Origin: Mycolicibacterium aichiense
Lineage (GTDB): Bacteria > Actinomycetota > Actinomycetes > Mycobacteriales > Mycobacteriaceae
Direction of reading: 5' to 3'
DNA: 64,000 bases
Assembly (NCBI RefSeq): GCF_010726245.1
Contig: NZ_AP022561.1
Span: 3,224,001-3,288,000, forward strand
This document shows, one piece after another, positions 8,073 through 16,623 of the stretch. Each line of letters starts with the position of its first letter. The first letter of the stretch is position 1. The notes under the pieces were generated by a model. The model worked only from the letters and a program-made list of their open reading frames with translations, did not search any database and was not told the origin of the DNA. The position numbers were made by a program, and so were the translations under genes.

Positions 8073-8899
8073 TCCGCCATTGTGCACGAGTTGCCACCGC
8101 CACGCTGGACGCGCGCGCTCTGATACAGGCAAATAGCCGCAGCGGCAGCAACATTCAGACTTTCGGCGCCGCCAGCCATCGGGATCCTCACCCGGTGGTC
8201 GGCCAGCGCGGCAACGTCAGCGGAAAGACCTTGTGACTCCGGACCGAACACCCAGGCGGTCGGCGCGGCCAGGACAGGGTCGGTGTCGTCCAGGCTCACC
8301 TCGCCGTCCAGCGTCGTCGCCAGCACCTGCAGGCCCGCGCCGCGCAGCCGGGCAACAACATCCTCCGGATCGTCGGCGACCACCACCGGCACCGCGAAGA
8401 TACTGCCCGCCGAGGAGCGTAAGACCTTGCCGTTGTACGGATCCACACTGTGTCCGGCGAACACCACCGCCGCGGCGCCCATCGCGTCGGCCAACCGGAT
8501 CAGGGTCCCGGCATTACCCGGCTCCGATAGTTCGACGGCCACCACCACCAACTGTGGCCGGCCGGCCAGCACCGCATCGATATCGTCGGCGGGCGCCGTA
8601 CACACCGCGACCAGCCCCGAGGGCGTCACCGTCTCCGAGAGCGCCTTGGCCGCACGCTCGGTCACCCGGTGGACGGTCAACCCGGTGAGCAACTGGGCAT
8701 GGCGCTGCACGGCAGCGTCGGTGGCGAATACCTCGACCACCAGTCCGCGGCGCCCCGCAGCCTCAACCAAGTTGGGGCCCTCGGCCAAAAAGCGCCCAGC
8801 ACGACGACGCCCGGTGTGGCGCTGCAGTTTTACTGCAGCCGCCACCCGGGCGGATCGTTCAGTGAGTGCCTCTGACTCCGAAATGTCAGGCGGCTTCAC
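8069..8899 (-). CDS. tsnR: 23S rRNA methyltransferase, SpoU/TrmH family
   Basis: SAM-dependent ribose methyltransferase of the SPOUT class. The N-terminal substrate-binding domain contains [18 protein letters not shown]. The catalytic knot follows, with [17 protein letters not shown] (motif 1 Asn/Arg), the [11 protein letters not shown] motif 2 and the [10 protein letters not shown] motif 3. Position after rplT matches M. tuberculosis Rv1644. The start is uncertain: no ATG lies near the conserved N-terminus. The GTG at 8899 overlaps the rplT stop by about 12 bases, which suits coupled translation. The gene's own stop overlaps the start of the molybdenum hydroxylase large subunit. Confidence 0.88.
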   Translation of the reverse strand: MKPPDISESEALTERSARVAAAVKLQRHTGRRRAGRFLAEGPNLVEAAGRRGLVVEVFATDAAVQRHAQLLTGLTVHRVTERAAKALSETVTPSGLVAVCTAPADDIDAVLAGRPQLVVVAVELSEPGNAGTLIRLADAMGAAAVVFAGHSVDPYNGKVLRSSAGSIFAVPVVVADDPEDVVARLRGAGLQVLATTLDGEVSLDDTDPVLAAPTAWVFGPESQGLSADVAALADHRVRIPMAGGAESLNVAAAAAICLYQSARVQRGGGNSCTMAE

Positions 8900-9275
8900 C
8901 GGAGGGAGCGTTGACGTCCTCCGGCAGCGCGCCCTTGGCGACCTCAACCAGCGCGGTGAACGCGGCGGGGTCACTGACGGCGATCTCGGCGAGGTTCTTG
9001 CGGTCGACCTCGACGCCGGCGGCCTTCAGGCCCTGGATCAACCGGTTGTAGGTGATGTCGTTGGCGCGGGCAGCCGCGTTGATGCGGGAGATCCACAGCT
9101 TGCGGAACTCACCCTTGCGGGCACGACGGTCCCGGTAGGCGTAGGTCAGCGAATGCAGCTGCTGCTCTTTGGCTTTGCGGTAGAGCCGCGAGCGCTGGCC
9201 GCGGTAGCCCTTCGACGCCTTGAGTACTGTGCGCCGCTTCTTCTGGGCATTGAGTGCGCGCTTCACGCGTGCCAT
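8886..9275 (-). CDS. rplT: 50S ribosomal protein L20
   Basis: 129 residues, basic N-terminal extension ([18 protein letters not shown]) that threads into 23S rRNA, then the globular domain with SYRDRR-type segment ([17 protein letters not shown]) and [11 protein letters not shown]. Length is normal for mycobacteria, with an Ala/Glu-rich tail. Assembles early in the large subunit. Second-last gene of the infC-rpmI-rplT-tsnR unit; its last codons overlap the tsnR start. Confidence 0.98.
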   Translation of the reverse strand: MARVKRALNAQKKRRTVLKASKGYRGQRSRLYRKAKEQQLHSLTYAYRDRRARKGEFRKLWISRINAAARANDITYNRLIQGLKAAGVEVDRKNLAEIAVSDPAAFTALVEVAKGALPEDVNAPSGEAA

Positions 9276-9323
9276 TGGGGTGTTCCTATTCTCGTTCGGT
9301 CAGAAAGTTGAGGGTTACGGCGC

Positions 9324-9518
9324 TTAGCCGTTCAGCATCGCGTTGACACGCTTGGCGTCGTTGGCCGCCACGACGGTGCGACCGTCCAGGCGGCGGGTGC
9401 GCTTGGTGGCCTTGTGCTCGAGCAGGTGGCGACGGTTCGCCTTCTGCCGCACGATCTTCCCGGTGCCGGTCTTGCGGAAGCGCTTCGATGCTCCGCTATG
9501 AGTCTTGGCCTTGGGCAT
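9324..9518 (-). CDS. rpmI: 50S ribosomal protein L35
   Basis: 64 residues starting [18 protein letters not shown], the canonical L35 N-terminus, followed by [18 protein letters not shown]. Located 12 bp after the infC stop and 48 bp before rplT in the conserved IF3-L35-L20 operon order. Confidence 0.98.
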   Translation of the reverse strand: MPKAKTHSGASKRFRKTGTGKIVRQKANRRHLLEHKATKRTRRLDGRTVVAANDAKRVNAMLNG

Positions 9519-9530
9519 TGGTCCTCAGTT

Positions 9531-10133
9531 CTACGTGGTCTCTGGGTTTTCGGTGGGTTGCGCCTCGGCCTGGCGCCCCGCGGGGGCGTCGGCGTCATGC
9601 GCCGCCTTGGCGCGAGTCTTCGCGCCGCGGTGGGGTGCCAGCACCATCGTCATGTTGCGGCCGTCCTGCTTGGCAGAGGTCTCGATGAAGCCGTAATCGG
9701 CGACGTCGGCACCCAGCCGCTGCAGGAGTCGGAACCCGAGTTCCGGTCGCGACTGCTCGCGGCCGCGGAACATGATCGTGACCTTGACCTTGGACCCCGC
9801 CTCGAGGAAGCGGATCACGTGACCCTTTTTGGTCTCGTAGTCATGCGGGTCGATCTTGGGCCGGAGCTTCTGCTCCTTGACGACGGTCTGCTGCTGGTTC
9901 TTGCGGGACTCGCGCGCCTTCTGGGCTGTCTCGTACTTAAACTTGCCGTAGTCCATGATCTTGCAAACCGGCGGCTTGGCGTCGGGGGCTACTTCGACGA
10001 GGTCAAGATCGGCATCCGCGGCGACGCGAAGAGCGTCTTCGATGCGCACGATGCCTACCTGCTCCCCGCCGGGCCCGATCAGTCGGACTTCAGGTACGCG
10101 GATGCGCTCGTTGACACGGGTCTCAGTGCTGAT
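9531..10133 (-). CDS. infC: Translation initiation factor IF-3 (AUC start)
   Basis: 200 residues with both IF-3 domains: the N-terminal domain with [16 protein letters not shown], the linker helix ([18 protein letters not shown]) and the C-terminal 30S-binding domain ending before an Ala/Pro/Glu-rich tail. The start is placed at an ATC codon at 10133. The conserved IF-3 N-terminus begins exactly there, and AGGGAGG sits four bases upstream; ATG codons further upstream would add about 219 unrelated residues. IF-3 starting at a rare codon is a known autoregulatory device in many bacteria, because IF-3 itself discriminates against such starts. First gene of the r-protein unit. Confidence 0.95.
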   Translation of the reverse strand: MSTETRVNERIRVPEVRLIGPGGEQVGIVRIEDALRVAADADLDLVEVAPDAKPPVCKIMDYGKFKYETAQKARESRKNQQQTVVKEQKLRPKIDPHDYETKKGHVIRFLEAGSKVKVTIMFRGREQSRPELGFRLLQRLGADVADYGFIETSAKQDGRNMTMVLAPHRGAKTRAKAAHDADAPAGRQAEAQPTENPETT

Positions 10134-10217
10134 GGGGCCTCCCTGGATCGGTTTCCTCTTCGGACCATCGCGGAGCCACAAGGAAACAGCCGGGAGAAAC
10201 CACGCCATCAGCGAGAA

Positions 10218-10238
10218 GGCCCTGCATGTAGCAGGGCC
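10218..10238 (-). promoter_or_regulatory. Leader hairpin upstream of infC
   Basis: Perfect 8-bp stem (GGCCCTGC / GCAGGGCC) with a 5-nt loop, 85 bp upstream of the infC start and inside its likely 5' leader. No T-run follows, so it is not a classical terminator. It could be part of an r-protein or IF-3 feedback leader. Upstream on the leader strand, two direct copies of GCAGGTAC lie about 20 bp apart. Confidence 0.4.
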
Positions 10239-10413
10239 CAGTGCCGACCGATCACGGCTGACGCCGCCTGCGAAACCGCAGAACAGATACCATTGCGGTA
10301 CCTGCGACCGGACCGTTGTACCTGCGGAAACATCCGTGGCCGACGGTGGGAGTGGGACTCCACTTGCTGTCCTGGCGTACGCCGGGACGGTCGTGCATGC
10401 CAGTCTAGCAGGC

Positions 10414-10776
10414 ATGACGGACTCCAATACACCGCCGGCTGACGCGAGTGACCCGCGGGCACGCGACCTGGCCGACGTCCCCGCCGTGGAGGTGATCACC
10501 CGTGCCGCGGTGATGCTGATGAGCGCGGCCGCGGAGAAAATCGGGCTCTCCTCCCCTGATCCCGACACCAGCGAACACCGCGACCTCGACGAGGCCCGCC
10601 GGCTGATCACCGCGCTTGCCGGCCTGGTGACCGCATCGGCGGAGTATCTGGGGCCGCACGCCGGCCCGGTCCGTGACGGACTCAAGAGTCTGCAGCTGGC
10701 GTTCCGGGAAGCCAGCGCCGCGCCCGAGGAACCCGGCCACGGTCCGGGCGAGAAATACACCGGCCCCGTCTGGTAG
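10414..10776 (+). CDS. DUF1844 domain protein
   Basis: 120 residues, conserved in actinobacteria next to the IF-3 operon. The core is two predicted helices: [23 protein letters not shown] and the stretch around [24 protein letters not shown], followed by [18 protein letters not shown]. No signal peptide or catalytic motif is visible; function is unknown. Start ATG at 10414 gives the usual family length. Divergent from infC across a 280-bp region and 47 bp upstream of lysX on the same strand. Confidence 0.85.
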   Translation: MTDSNTPPADASDPRARDLADVPAVEVITRAAVMLMSAAAEKIGLSSPDPDTSEHRDLDEARRLITALAGLVTASAEYLGPHAGPVRDGLKSLQLAFREASAAPEEPGHGPGEKYTGPVW

Positions 10777-10804
10777 CACACCACAGACAATTCGTATGTC
10801 GAAG

Positions 10805-10810
10805 TAATAT
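10805..10810 (+). promoter_or_regulatory. Candidate -10 box for lysX
   Basis: TAATAT lies 13 bp before the lysX ATG, which would give a transcript with a leader of only a few nucleotides, as is common in mycobacteria. There is no clear Shine-Dalgarno sequence, which agrees with a leaderless or near-leaderless start. No convincing -35 box is seen. Confidence 0.35.
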
Positions 10811-10823
10811 CCTCGGCGGCACT

Positions 10824-13800
10824 ATGACCGTCACCACGAGCCGGCCAACTTCACGGTTCCGCTGGGTGCCCGCCGCGGCCGGCTGGATCATCGGCGTGAT
10901 CGCGACCCTGTCGCTGCTGTCGAGCGTCTCGACGATCCTGCGGCACGTCATTCGGATACCGCGGGAGTTCATCAACAGCTATCTGTTCAACTTCCCCGAC
11001 ACCAGCTTCGCGTGGGCCTTCGTCCTTGCTCTGCTGGCCGCCGCGCTCGCGGCGCGCAAACGGATCGCCTGGTGGATTCTCATCTTCTACATGGTGGCCG
11101 CGTCGGTGTGGAACATCACCGACCTGCTGACCGGCGACGAGACCGCAGCCGTGGACGCCGGCGAAGTCATCGGCCTGGTGTTCCACATCGCCGCGGCGAT
11201 CGCGCTGGTGCTGGCCTACAAGGAATTCTGGGCGCGCGTCCGCCGTGGGGCCCTCGTCAAGGCTGCCGCGACGCTGGTGGCCGGCTTGGCCGTCGGCACC
11301 GCGATCGGCTGGGCCCTCCTCGAATTCTTCCCCGGCACGCTGGCTCGCGAAGACCGATTCCTCTACGCACTCAACCGGGTCAGCGCATTCGCCGGCGCCG
11401 GCTCCGAATCCTTCACCGGCCATCCGCACACGTTCGTCAACGCACTGCTCGGCCTGTTCGGGGCCATGGCGCTGATGGTGGCCGCGATCGTGCTGTTCCA
11501 GTCCCAGCGCGCCGAGAACGCGTTGACCGGAGAGGACGAGTCCGCGATCCGGGGACTGCTGCAGGTGTACGGCAAAAACGATTCGCTCGGCTACTTCGCC
11601 ACCCGCCGCGACAAGTCCGTGGTGTTCGCCGCCAACGGTCGCGCCGCGATCACCTACCGCGTCGAGGTCGGGGTCTGCCTGGCCAGCGGGGACCCGATCG
11701 GTGACCCGCGCGCCTGGCCGCAAGCCATCGCGGCATGGCTGTCGCTGTGCCAGGAGTACGGCTGGGCGCCCGGGGTGATGGGGGCCAGTTCCACAGGCGC
11801 CCAAGCCTTCCGGGAAGCCGGGCTCAACGCCCTCCAACTCGGCGACGAGGCGATCCTCTATCCCGACCAGTTCCATCTGTCCGGGTCCGACATGCGCGCG
11901 GTGCGCCAAGCCGTCACCCGGGCCCGCCGCGCGGGCCTGACAGTCCGGTTCCGGCGGCATCGCGACTTTTCCCCTGACGAGATGGCCGACGTGATCAGCC
12001 GGGCTGACGGCTGGCGCGACACCGAAACCGAACGCGGCTTCTCGATGGCGCTGGGCCGGCTCGGGGACCGCGCCGACGGTGACTGCCTGTTGGTGGAGGC
12101 CGTGCAGGGCGCGGGTAGTGAGGAAAGCGACCCGGGCGCCGGCCAGGTCGTCGCGATGCTCTCGCTCGTGCCGTGGGGCAACAACGGGCTGTCGCTGGAC
12201 CTGATGCGCCGCTCGCCTCAGTCCCCCAACGGAACCATCGAGCTGATGGTCACCGAACTGCTCCAGAACGCCGAAGAACTTGGCGTCAACCGTGTTTCGC
12301 TGAACTTCGCGATGTTCCGCGCCGCGTTCGAGCAGGGCGCCCAGCTCGGCGCCGGCCCCGTGGCGCGGCTCTGGCGCGCCATGCTGGTGTTCTTCTCGAA
12401 GTGGTGGCAGCTGGAGACCTTGTACCGCTCCAATATGAAGTATCAACCACAGTGGGTGCCCCGCTACGCCTGCTACGAGGACGCCCGGCTGGTACCGCGG
12501 GTCGGTGTCGCGTCCGTGATTGCCGAAGGCTTTCTGGTGCTGCCGTTCTCCCGGCGCACCAAGCAGCACACCGGCCACTACTCGGCGGTCCCCGAGGACC
12601 TGGCCGCGTCGGGACGGCTACACGCCGACGGCACGGCGCCCGATGCGGTCGACGAGCCTGCCGCCGACCCCGAGCGCCGGCATCGCGACCGTCTCCCCGA
12701 CCAGGTTCGTGTCCGGATGGCGAAACTGAAAACGTTGCAGCGCAACGGGATCGACGCATACCCGGTAGGCAGCCCGCCGACCCACACCGTGGCCCAGGCA
12801 CTGGACGCCGCCGACGACGTCACCCTCAGCGTCGCAGGCCGGATCCTGCGTGCGCGTGACTACGGCGGCGTTGTGTTCGCCCAGCTGCGCGACTGGTCCG
12901 GCGATGTGCAGTTGCTGCTGGACAAGGCGACGCTCGACGGCGCGGCCGAAGACTTCGCCGCAGTCGACCTCGGTGATCTCGTCGAGGTCACCGGGCACAT
13001 GGGGTACAGCAAGAACGGCACCCGCTCGGTACTGGTCGCGCAGTGGCGCATGCTCGGAAAGTGCCTGCGTCCCTTGCCGGACAAGTGGAAGGGCCTACAG
13101 GATCCGGAGGCTCGGGTCCGCGCGCGCTACGTCGACCTCGCCATCAACGCCGAAGCCCGCGACCTCATCCGCGCGCGCAGCAACGTCCTGCACTCGATCC
13201 GGGACACCTTGTTCAACAAGGGTTTTCTCGAAGTCGAGACGCCGATCCTGCAGCAGATCCACGGCGGGGCCAACGCCCGGCCGTTCAAAACCCACATCAA
13301 CGCATACGACCTCGACCTCTATCTGCGCATCGCCCCTGAGCTGTATCTCAAGCGGTTGTGCGTCGGTGGCGTCGAGCGGGTCTTCGAGCTGGGCCGGGCG
13401 TTCCGCAACGAGGGCGTCGACTTCAGCCACAACCCGGAGTTCACCCTGCTCGAGGCCTACCAGGCGCACGCCGACTACCGGGTGTGGCTCGACGGCTGCC
13501 GCGAACTGATCCAGAACGCCGCGATCGCCGCCAACGGCTCCGCGGTGGTGATGCGGCCGAGGCAGGACTTCCCCGACCAGCTCGAGCCGATCGACATCTC
13601 CGGAACGTGGACGGTCAAGACTGTGCACGACGCTGTCTCCGAGGCCCTCGGCGAACAGATCGACGCGCACACCGATCTGGAGGTCCTGCGCCGGTTGTGC
13701 CACGCCGCGCGGATCCCCTACCTGACCCACTGGGACTGCGGGGCGGTGGTGCTCGAACTCTACGAGCGGCTGGTGGAGGAACACACCGAAGCACCGACGT

Positions 13801-14147
13801 TCTACACCGACTTCCCCACCTCGGTCTCGCCGCTGACCCGTCCGCATCGCAGCAAGCCAGGGGTCGCCGAGCGGTGGGACCTGGTGGCGTGGGGCGTCGA
13901 ACTGGGCACCGCCTACAGCGAGCTGACCGATCCGGTCGAGCAGCGACGCCGGCTGCAGGAGCAGTCGCTGCTGGCCGCCGGCGGCGATGCCGAGGCGATG
14001 GAGCTCGACGAGGACTTCCTGCAGGCAATGGAATACGCCATGCCACCGACCGGTGGCCTCGGAGTCGGCGTCGACCGCGTGGTCATGCTGATCACCGGAC
14101 GCAGCATCAGGGAAACGCTGCCCTTCCCGCTCGCCAAACCCAGGTAG
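10824..14147 (+). CDS. lysX: Bifunctional lysyl-tRNA synthetase / lysyl-phosphatidylglycerol synthase
   Basis: 1107 residues, fusing two activities. The N-terminal part has about six or seven membrane helices (residues 10-240) followed by an MprF-type DUF2156 aminoacyl transferase domain (about 250-600). The C-terminal part is a class II lysyl-tRNA synthetase: OB-fold (about 650-740), motif 2 ([19 protein letters not shown], near 855-875) and motif 3 ([16 protein letters not shown] near the C-terminus). It charges tRNA-Lys and transfers lysine to phosphatidylglycerol, lowering membrane negative charge; in M. tuberculosis LysX gives resistance to cationic peptides. Length and position match Rv1640c. 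A separate housekeeping lysS is expected elsewhere in the genome. Confidence 0.97.
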   Translation: MTVTTSRPTSRFRWVPAAAGWIIGVIATLSLLSSVSTILRHVIRIPREFINSYLFNFPDTSFAWAFVLALLAAALAARKRIAWWILIFYMVAASVWNITDLLTGDETAAVDAGEVIGLVFHIAAAIALVLAYKEFWARVRRGALVKAAATLVAGLAVGTAIGWALLEFFPGTLAREDRFLYALNRVSAFAGAGSESFTGHPHTFVNALLGLFGAMALMVAAIVLFQSQRAENALTGEDESAIRGLLQVYGKNDSLGYFATRRDKSVVFAANGRAAITYRVEVGVCLASGDPIGDPRAWPQAIAAWLSLCQEYGWAPGVMGASSTGAQAFREAGLNALQLGDEAILYPDQFHLSGSDMRAVRQAVTRARRAGLTVRFRRHRDFSPDEMADVISRADGWRDTETERGFSMALGRLGDRADGDCLLVEAVQGAGSEESDPGAGQVVAMLSLVPWGNNGLSLDLMRRSPQSPNGTIELMVTELLQNAEELGVNRVSLNFAMFRAAFEQGAQLGAGPVARLWRAMLVFFSKWWQLETLYRSNMKYQPQWVPRYACYEDARLVPRVGVASVIAEGFLVLPFSRRTKQHTGHYSAVPEDLAASGRLHADGTAPDAVDEPAADPERRHRDRLPDQVRVRMAKLKTLQRNGIDAYPVGSPPTHTVAQALDAADDVTLSVAGRILRARDYGGVVFAQLRDWSGDVQLLLDKATLDGAAEDFAAVDLGDLVEVTGHMGYSKNGTRSVLVAQWRMLGKCLRPLPDKWKGLQDPEARVRARYVDLAINAEARDLIRARSNVLHSIRDTLFNKGFLEVETPILQQIHGGANARPFKTHINAYDLDLYLRIAPELYLKRLCVGGVERVFELGRAFRNEGVDFSHNPEFTLLEAYQAHADYRVWLDGCRELIQNAAIAANGSAVVMRPRQDFPDQLEPIDISGTWTVKTVHDAVSEALGEQIDAHTDLEVLRRLCHAARIPYLTHWDCGAVVLELYERLVEEHTEAPTFYTDFPTSVSPLTRPHRSKPGVAERWDLVAWGVELGTAYSELTDPVEQRRRLQEQSLLAAGGDAEAMELDEDFLQAMEYAMPPTGGLGVGVDRVVMLITGRSIRETLPFPLAKPR

Positions 14148-14201
14148 CCCGCCGAAGGAACTTCACAGCGACCAGCCAGGAACTGTCGTCACCATGAGAA
14201 C

Positions 14202-15644
14202 GTGACCGCGGCTGATCACCAACACATTTCGTTGATGCACGGATGGCTGCCCCTCACGGTGCAGATCGTGGCCGGCCTGGTCCTGGTGTTCGCTGTGGGC
14301 TGGCGCACCCGGCGCTGGCGTCTGCTTTGGCTGCCACTGGCCGCCATCGTCGGTATCGCCGCCGCCTGGTTCACCCAATGGAGCATCGCCGACGACGGCC
14401 TGGCCGGTGACCCCGCCCCGCAGCAGCTGTGGGTGTGGATCGCCGCCACGGGGCTGGCGGTGGTGGTCGCAGTCGTCGGCTGGCGCGGCACGCGCTGGTG
14501 GCGTCGTGGGATGTCGGTGCTCGCGATACCGCTGTGCGGGCTGGCGACGGCGTTGATGCTCAACCTCTGGGTGGGCTACTTCCCGACCGTGCAGACCGCC
14601 TGGAATCAAGTCACCGCGGGCCCGTTGCCCGACCAGACCGACCGCGCGACGGTGACCGCGATGGTGCAGCAACACGCCATCCCGGCCAAGGGAACTGTCG
14701 TGAAGGTGACGATCCCCTCGGACGCCTCGCATTTCGCGCATCGCGACGAACTCGTCTACCTGCCGCCGGCGTACTACGCCACCAACCCGCCGCCGAAGCT
14801 GCCGACGGTGATGATGATCGGCGGGGAGTTCAACACCCCCGCTGACTGGCTACGCGCGGGCAACGCGATCAAGACGATCGACGACTTCGCTGCCGCACAT
14901 CACGGCAACGCTCCGGTGTTCGTGTTCGTCGACTCCGGCGGGGCCTTCAACAACGACACCGAATGCGTCAACGGCCCGCGGGGCAATGCGGCCGACCATC
15001 TGACCAAAGACGTTGTGCCGTTCCTGCTTTCGAATTTCGGTGTCAGTGCCGACCGCACGAACTGGGGCCTGGTCGGCTGGTCGATGGGCGGTACCTGCGC
15101 CGTCGACCTCACCACGATGCACCCGGACATGTTCAGCACGTTCGAGGACATCGCCGGCGATTTGACCCCCAACTCCGGCACCAGGACCCAGACGATCTCC
15201 CGGCTGTTCGGGGGTGACGCGGCCGCGTACGCGAACTTCGATCCCGCCACCGTCATCACCAGACACGGCCCCTACCAAGGCGTATCAGGGTGGTTCGCCA
15301 TCTCCGGATCCCCGTCCGCGCAGCGCGCGACCCCCACCACCATCGAGACCGGCGCGAGCGGCCTCGGCGGCCGCGACGCCAACCCCAATCCGAACGACCA
15401 AACCGCGGCGGCGAACACCCTGTGCGGATTGGGCACCGCCAATGGCATCAACTGTTCGGTGGTGGCTCAGCCCGGCAAGCACGATTGGCCCTTCGCCGCG
15501 CGTGCCTTTGCCGACGCCCTGCCCTGGCTGGCCGGCCAGATCGGGACACCCGGCATCCCGGCGGTCGCGCTACCGGGCCCGCCGGTGCCGCCACCGGGGC
15601 CGGTCACGATCGCTGCCGCCGGGAGGCCGCCCGGAGTACGGTGA
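14202..15644 (+). CDS. Membrane-anchored esterase-fold protein (Rv1639c-like)
   Basis: 480 residues. Four N-terminal membrane segments (roughly 12-34, 38-58, 68-90, 103-125) precede an extracytoplasmic alpha/beta hydrolase domain of the esterase D / antigen 85 type. Visible features are the nucleophile elbow GWSMGG (about residue 290) and a preceding oxyanion-region VFVFVDSGGAF. It ends in a Pro-rich tail. Orthologous position to M. tuberculosis Rv1639c, next to lysX. A role on a cell-envelope ester or acyl transfer is inferred from fold and topology. GTG at 14202 is used; ATG at 14235 is an alternative start that shortens only the first 11 residues. Confidence 0.85.
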   Translation: MTAADHQHISLMHGWLPLTVQIVAGLVLVFAVGWRTRRWRLLWLPLAAIVGIAAAWFTQWSIADDGLAGDPAPQQLWVWIAATGLAVVVAVVGWRGTRWWRRGMSVLAIPLCGLATALMLNLWVGYFPTVQTAWNQVTAGPLPDQTDRATVTAMVQQHAIPAKGTVVKVTIPSDASHFAHRDELVYLPPAYYATNPPPKLPTVMMIGGEFNTPADWLRAGNAIKTIDDFAAAHHGNAPVFVFVDSGGAFNNDTECVNGPRGNAADHLTKDVVPFLLSNFGVSADRTNWGLVGWSMGGTCAVDLTTMHPDMFSTFEDIAGDLTPNSGTRTQTISRLFGGDAAAYANFDPATVITRHGPYQGVSGWFAISGSPSAQRATPTTIETGASGLGGRDANPNPNDQTAAANTLCGLGTANGINCSVVAQPGKHDWPFAARAFADALPWLAGQIGTPGIPAVALPGPPVPPPGPVTIAAAGRPPGVR

Positions 15645-15649
15645 TCGTC

Positions 15650-15895
15650 ATGCCCGACGAATCCGTCGCCCAACCCCCGCTGGACTCCGGCTACAACGAA
15701 TCCGGGGTGCCCACCTTCGAATCGGTGCAGGAGAAGATCGAGACGCGGTACGGAACTGCGCTCGGCTCAGCCGAATTGGACGCCGAGACGCCCGAAGGTC
15801 GCACCGTCGAGGAGCAGTACGAGTCCCGTCAGCGGGCGGCGGCCGAGCGACTGGAAGAGATCCGCGCGTCGATGCACAAGCCGGATCAATCCTGA
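15650..15895 (+). CDS. Small conserved mycobacterial protein (Rv1638A-like)
   Basis: 81 residues, acidic and charged, no membrane segment. The middle carries FESVQEKIETRYGTALGSAELD and the C-terminal half is a predicted helix (VEEQYESRQRAAAERLEEIR). Function unknown. ATG at 15650 is chosen; a GTG three codons earlier (15641) overlaps the stop of the upstream esterase (GTGA) and has a CGGAG four bases before it, so translational coupling from there is possible. M. tuberculosis has a similar small gene, Rv1638A, at this place. Confidence 0.8.
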   Translation: MPDESVAQPPLDSGYNESGVPTFESVQEKIETRYGTALGSAELDAETPEGRTVEEQYESRQRAAAERLEEIRASMHKPDQS

Positions 15896-16623
15896 CCGGC
15901 AAAATCGTCGCGATCACCGGCGCCAGCAGCGGGATCGGTGCGGCGACGGCGCGACTATTGGCACGGCAGGGTGCCGCCGTGGTCCTCGGTGCCCGCCGCG
16001 GGGACCGGCTCGACGAATTGGCCGACGAGATTCGCGACGCCGGCGGGACGGCGCTGACCGTCGCAACCGACATCACGCAACGCGCCGACGTCGAGCGCCT
16101 GGTCTCGGCGGCCGTCGACGAGTACGGCCGTCTCGATGTGTTCGTCGGCAATGCCGGCATCGCGCGAATCGGGCCGACGGCCGACCTCGACGTCGACGGC
16201 TGGGACGCGATGATCGACGTCAACCTGCGCGGGGTCCTGCACGGCATCGCCGCCGCGTTGCCGGTGTTCCGTCGGCAGGGACACGGCGACTTCGTGACCG
16301 TGGTGTCGACCGCCGGGCTGAAGATCGTCCCGGAAATGGGCGTGTACGCCGCGACCAAGAACGCCGTGCGCACCCTGCTGGAGGCGTTGCGTCAGGAATC
16401 CACCGACGGCATCATCCGCACCACGTCGATCTCCCCGGGATACGTCAACACCGAACTGGATTCGTCGATCAAAGACCCCGAAGCGCGTGCTCAGGCTCGC
16501 GCGGCGATGGAGAGTTTCGGCCTGCCGCCCGAGGCGGTTGCCCGGGCGATCGCGTTCGCCATCGAGCAGCCTCGCGATGTCGAGATCGGCGACATCACGA
16601 TCCGCCCGACGGTCCAGGGCTAG
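15892..16623 (+). CDS. Short-chain dehydrogenase/reductase
   Basis: About 243 residues, classical SDR: cofactor-binding GASSGIGAA at about residues 10-18, NAG motif ([10 protein letters not shown]), active-site Ser in VVSTAG, and YxxxK as YAATK. Likely NADP(H)-dependent because ARRGDR follows strand 2. Homology begins immediately after the stop of the upstream small gene, yet no ATG, GTG or TTG is in frame there; the nearest candidates are CTG at 15892 (overlapping that stop as CTGA) and ATC at 15889. The start is therefore unusual or the gene relies on translational coupling. Substrate unknown. Its stop codon overlaps the uvrA stop head-on. Confidence 0.85.
   Translation: MTGKIVAITGASSGIGAATARLLARQGAAVVLGARRGDRLDELADEIRDAGGTALTVATDITQRADVERLVSAAVDEYGRLDVFVGNAGIARIGPTADLDVDGWDAMIDVNLRGVLHGIAAALPVFRRQGHGDFVTVVSTAGLKIVPEMGVYAATKNAVRTLLEALRQESTDGIIRTTSISPGYVNTELDSSIKDPEARAQARAAMESFGLPPEAVARAIAFAIEQPRDVEIGDITIRPTVQG

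Noticed and set aside
10851..12578. 575-codon frame antisense to lysX
   Set aside because: Shadow of a GC-rich coding region; no recognisable domain.
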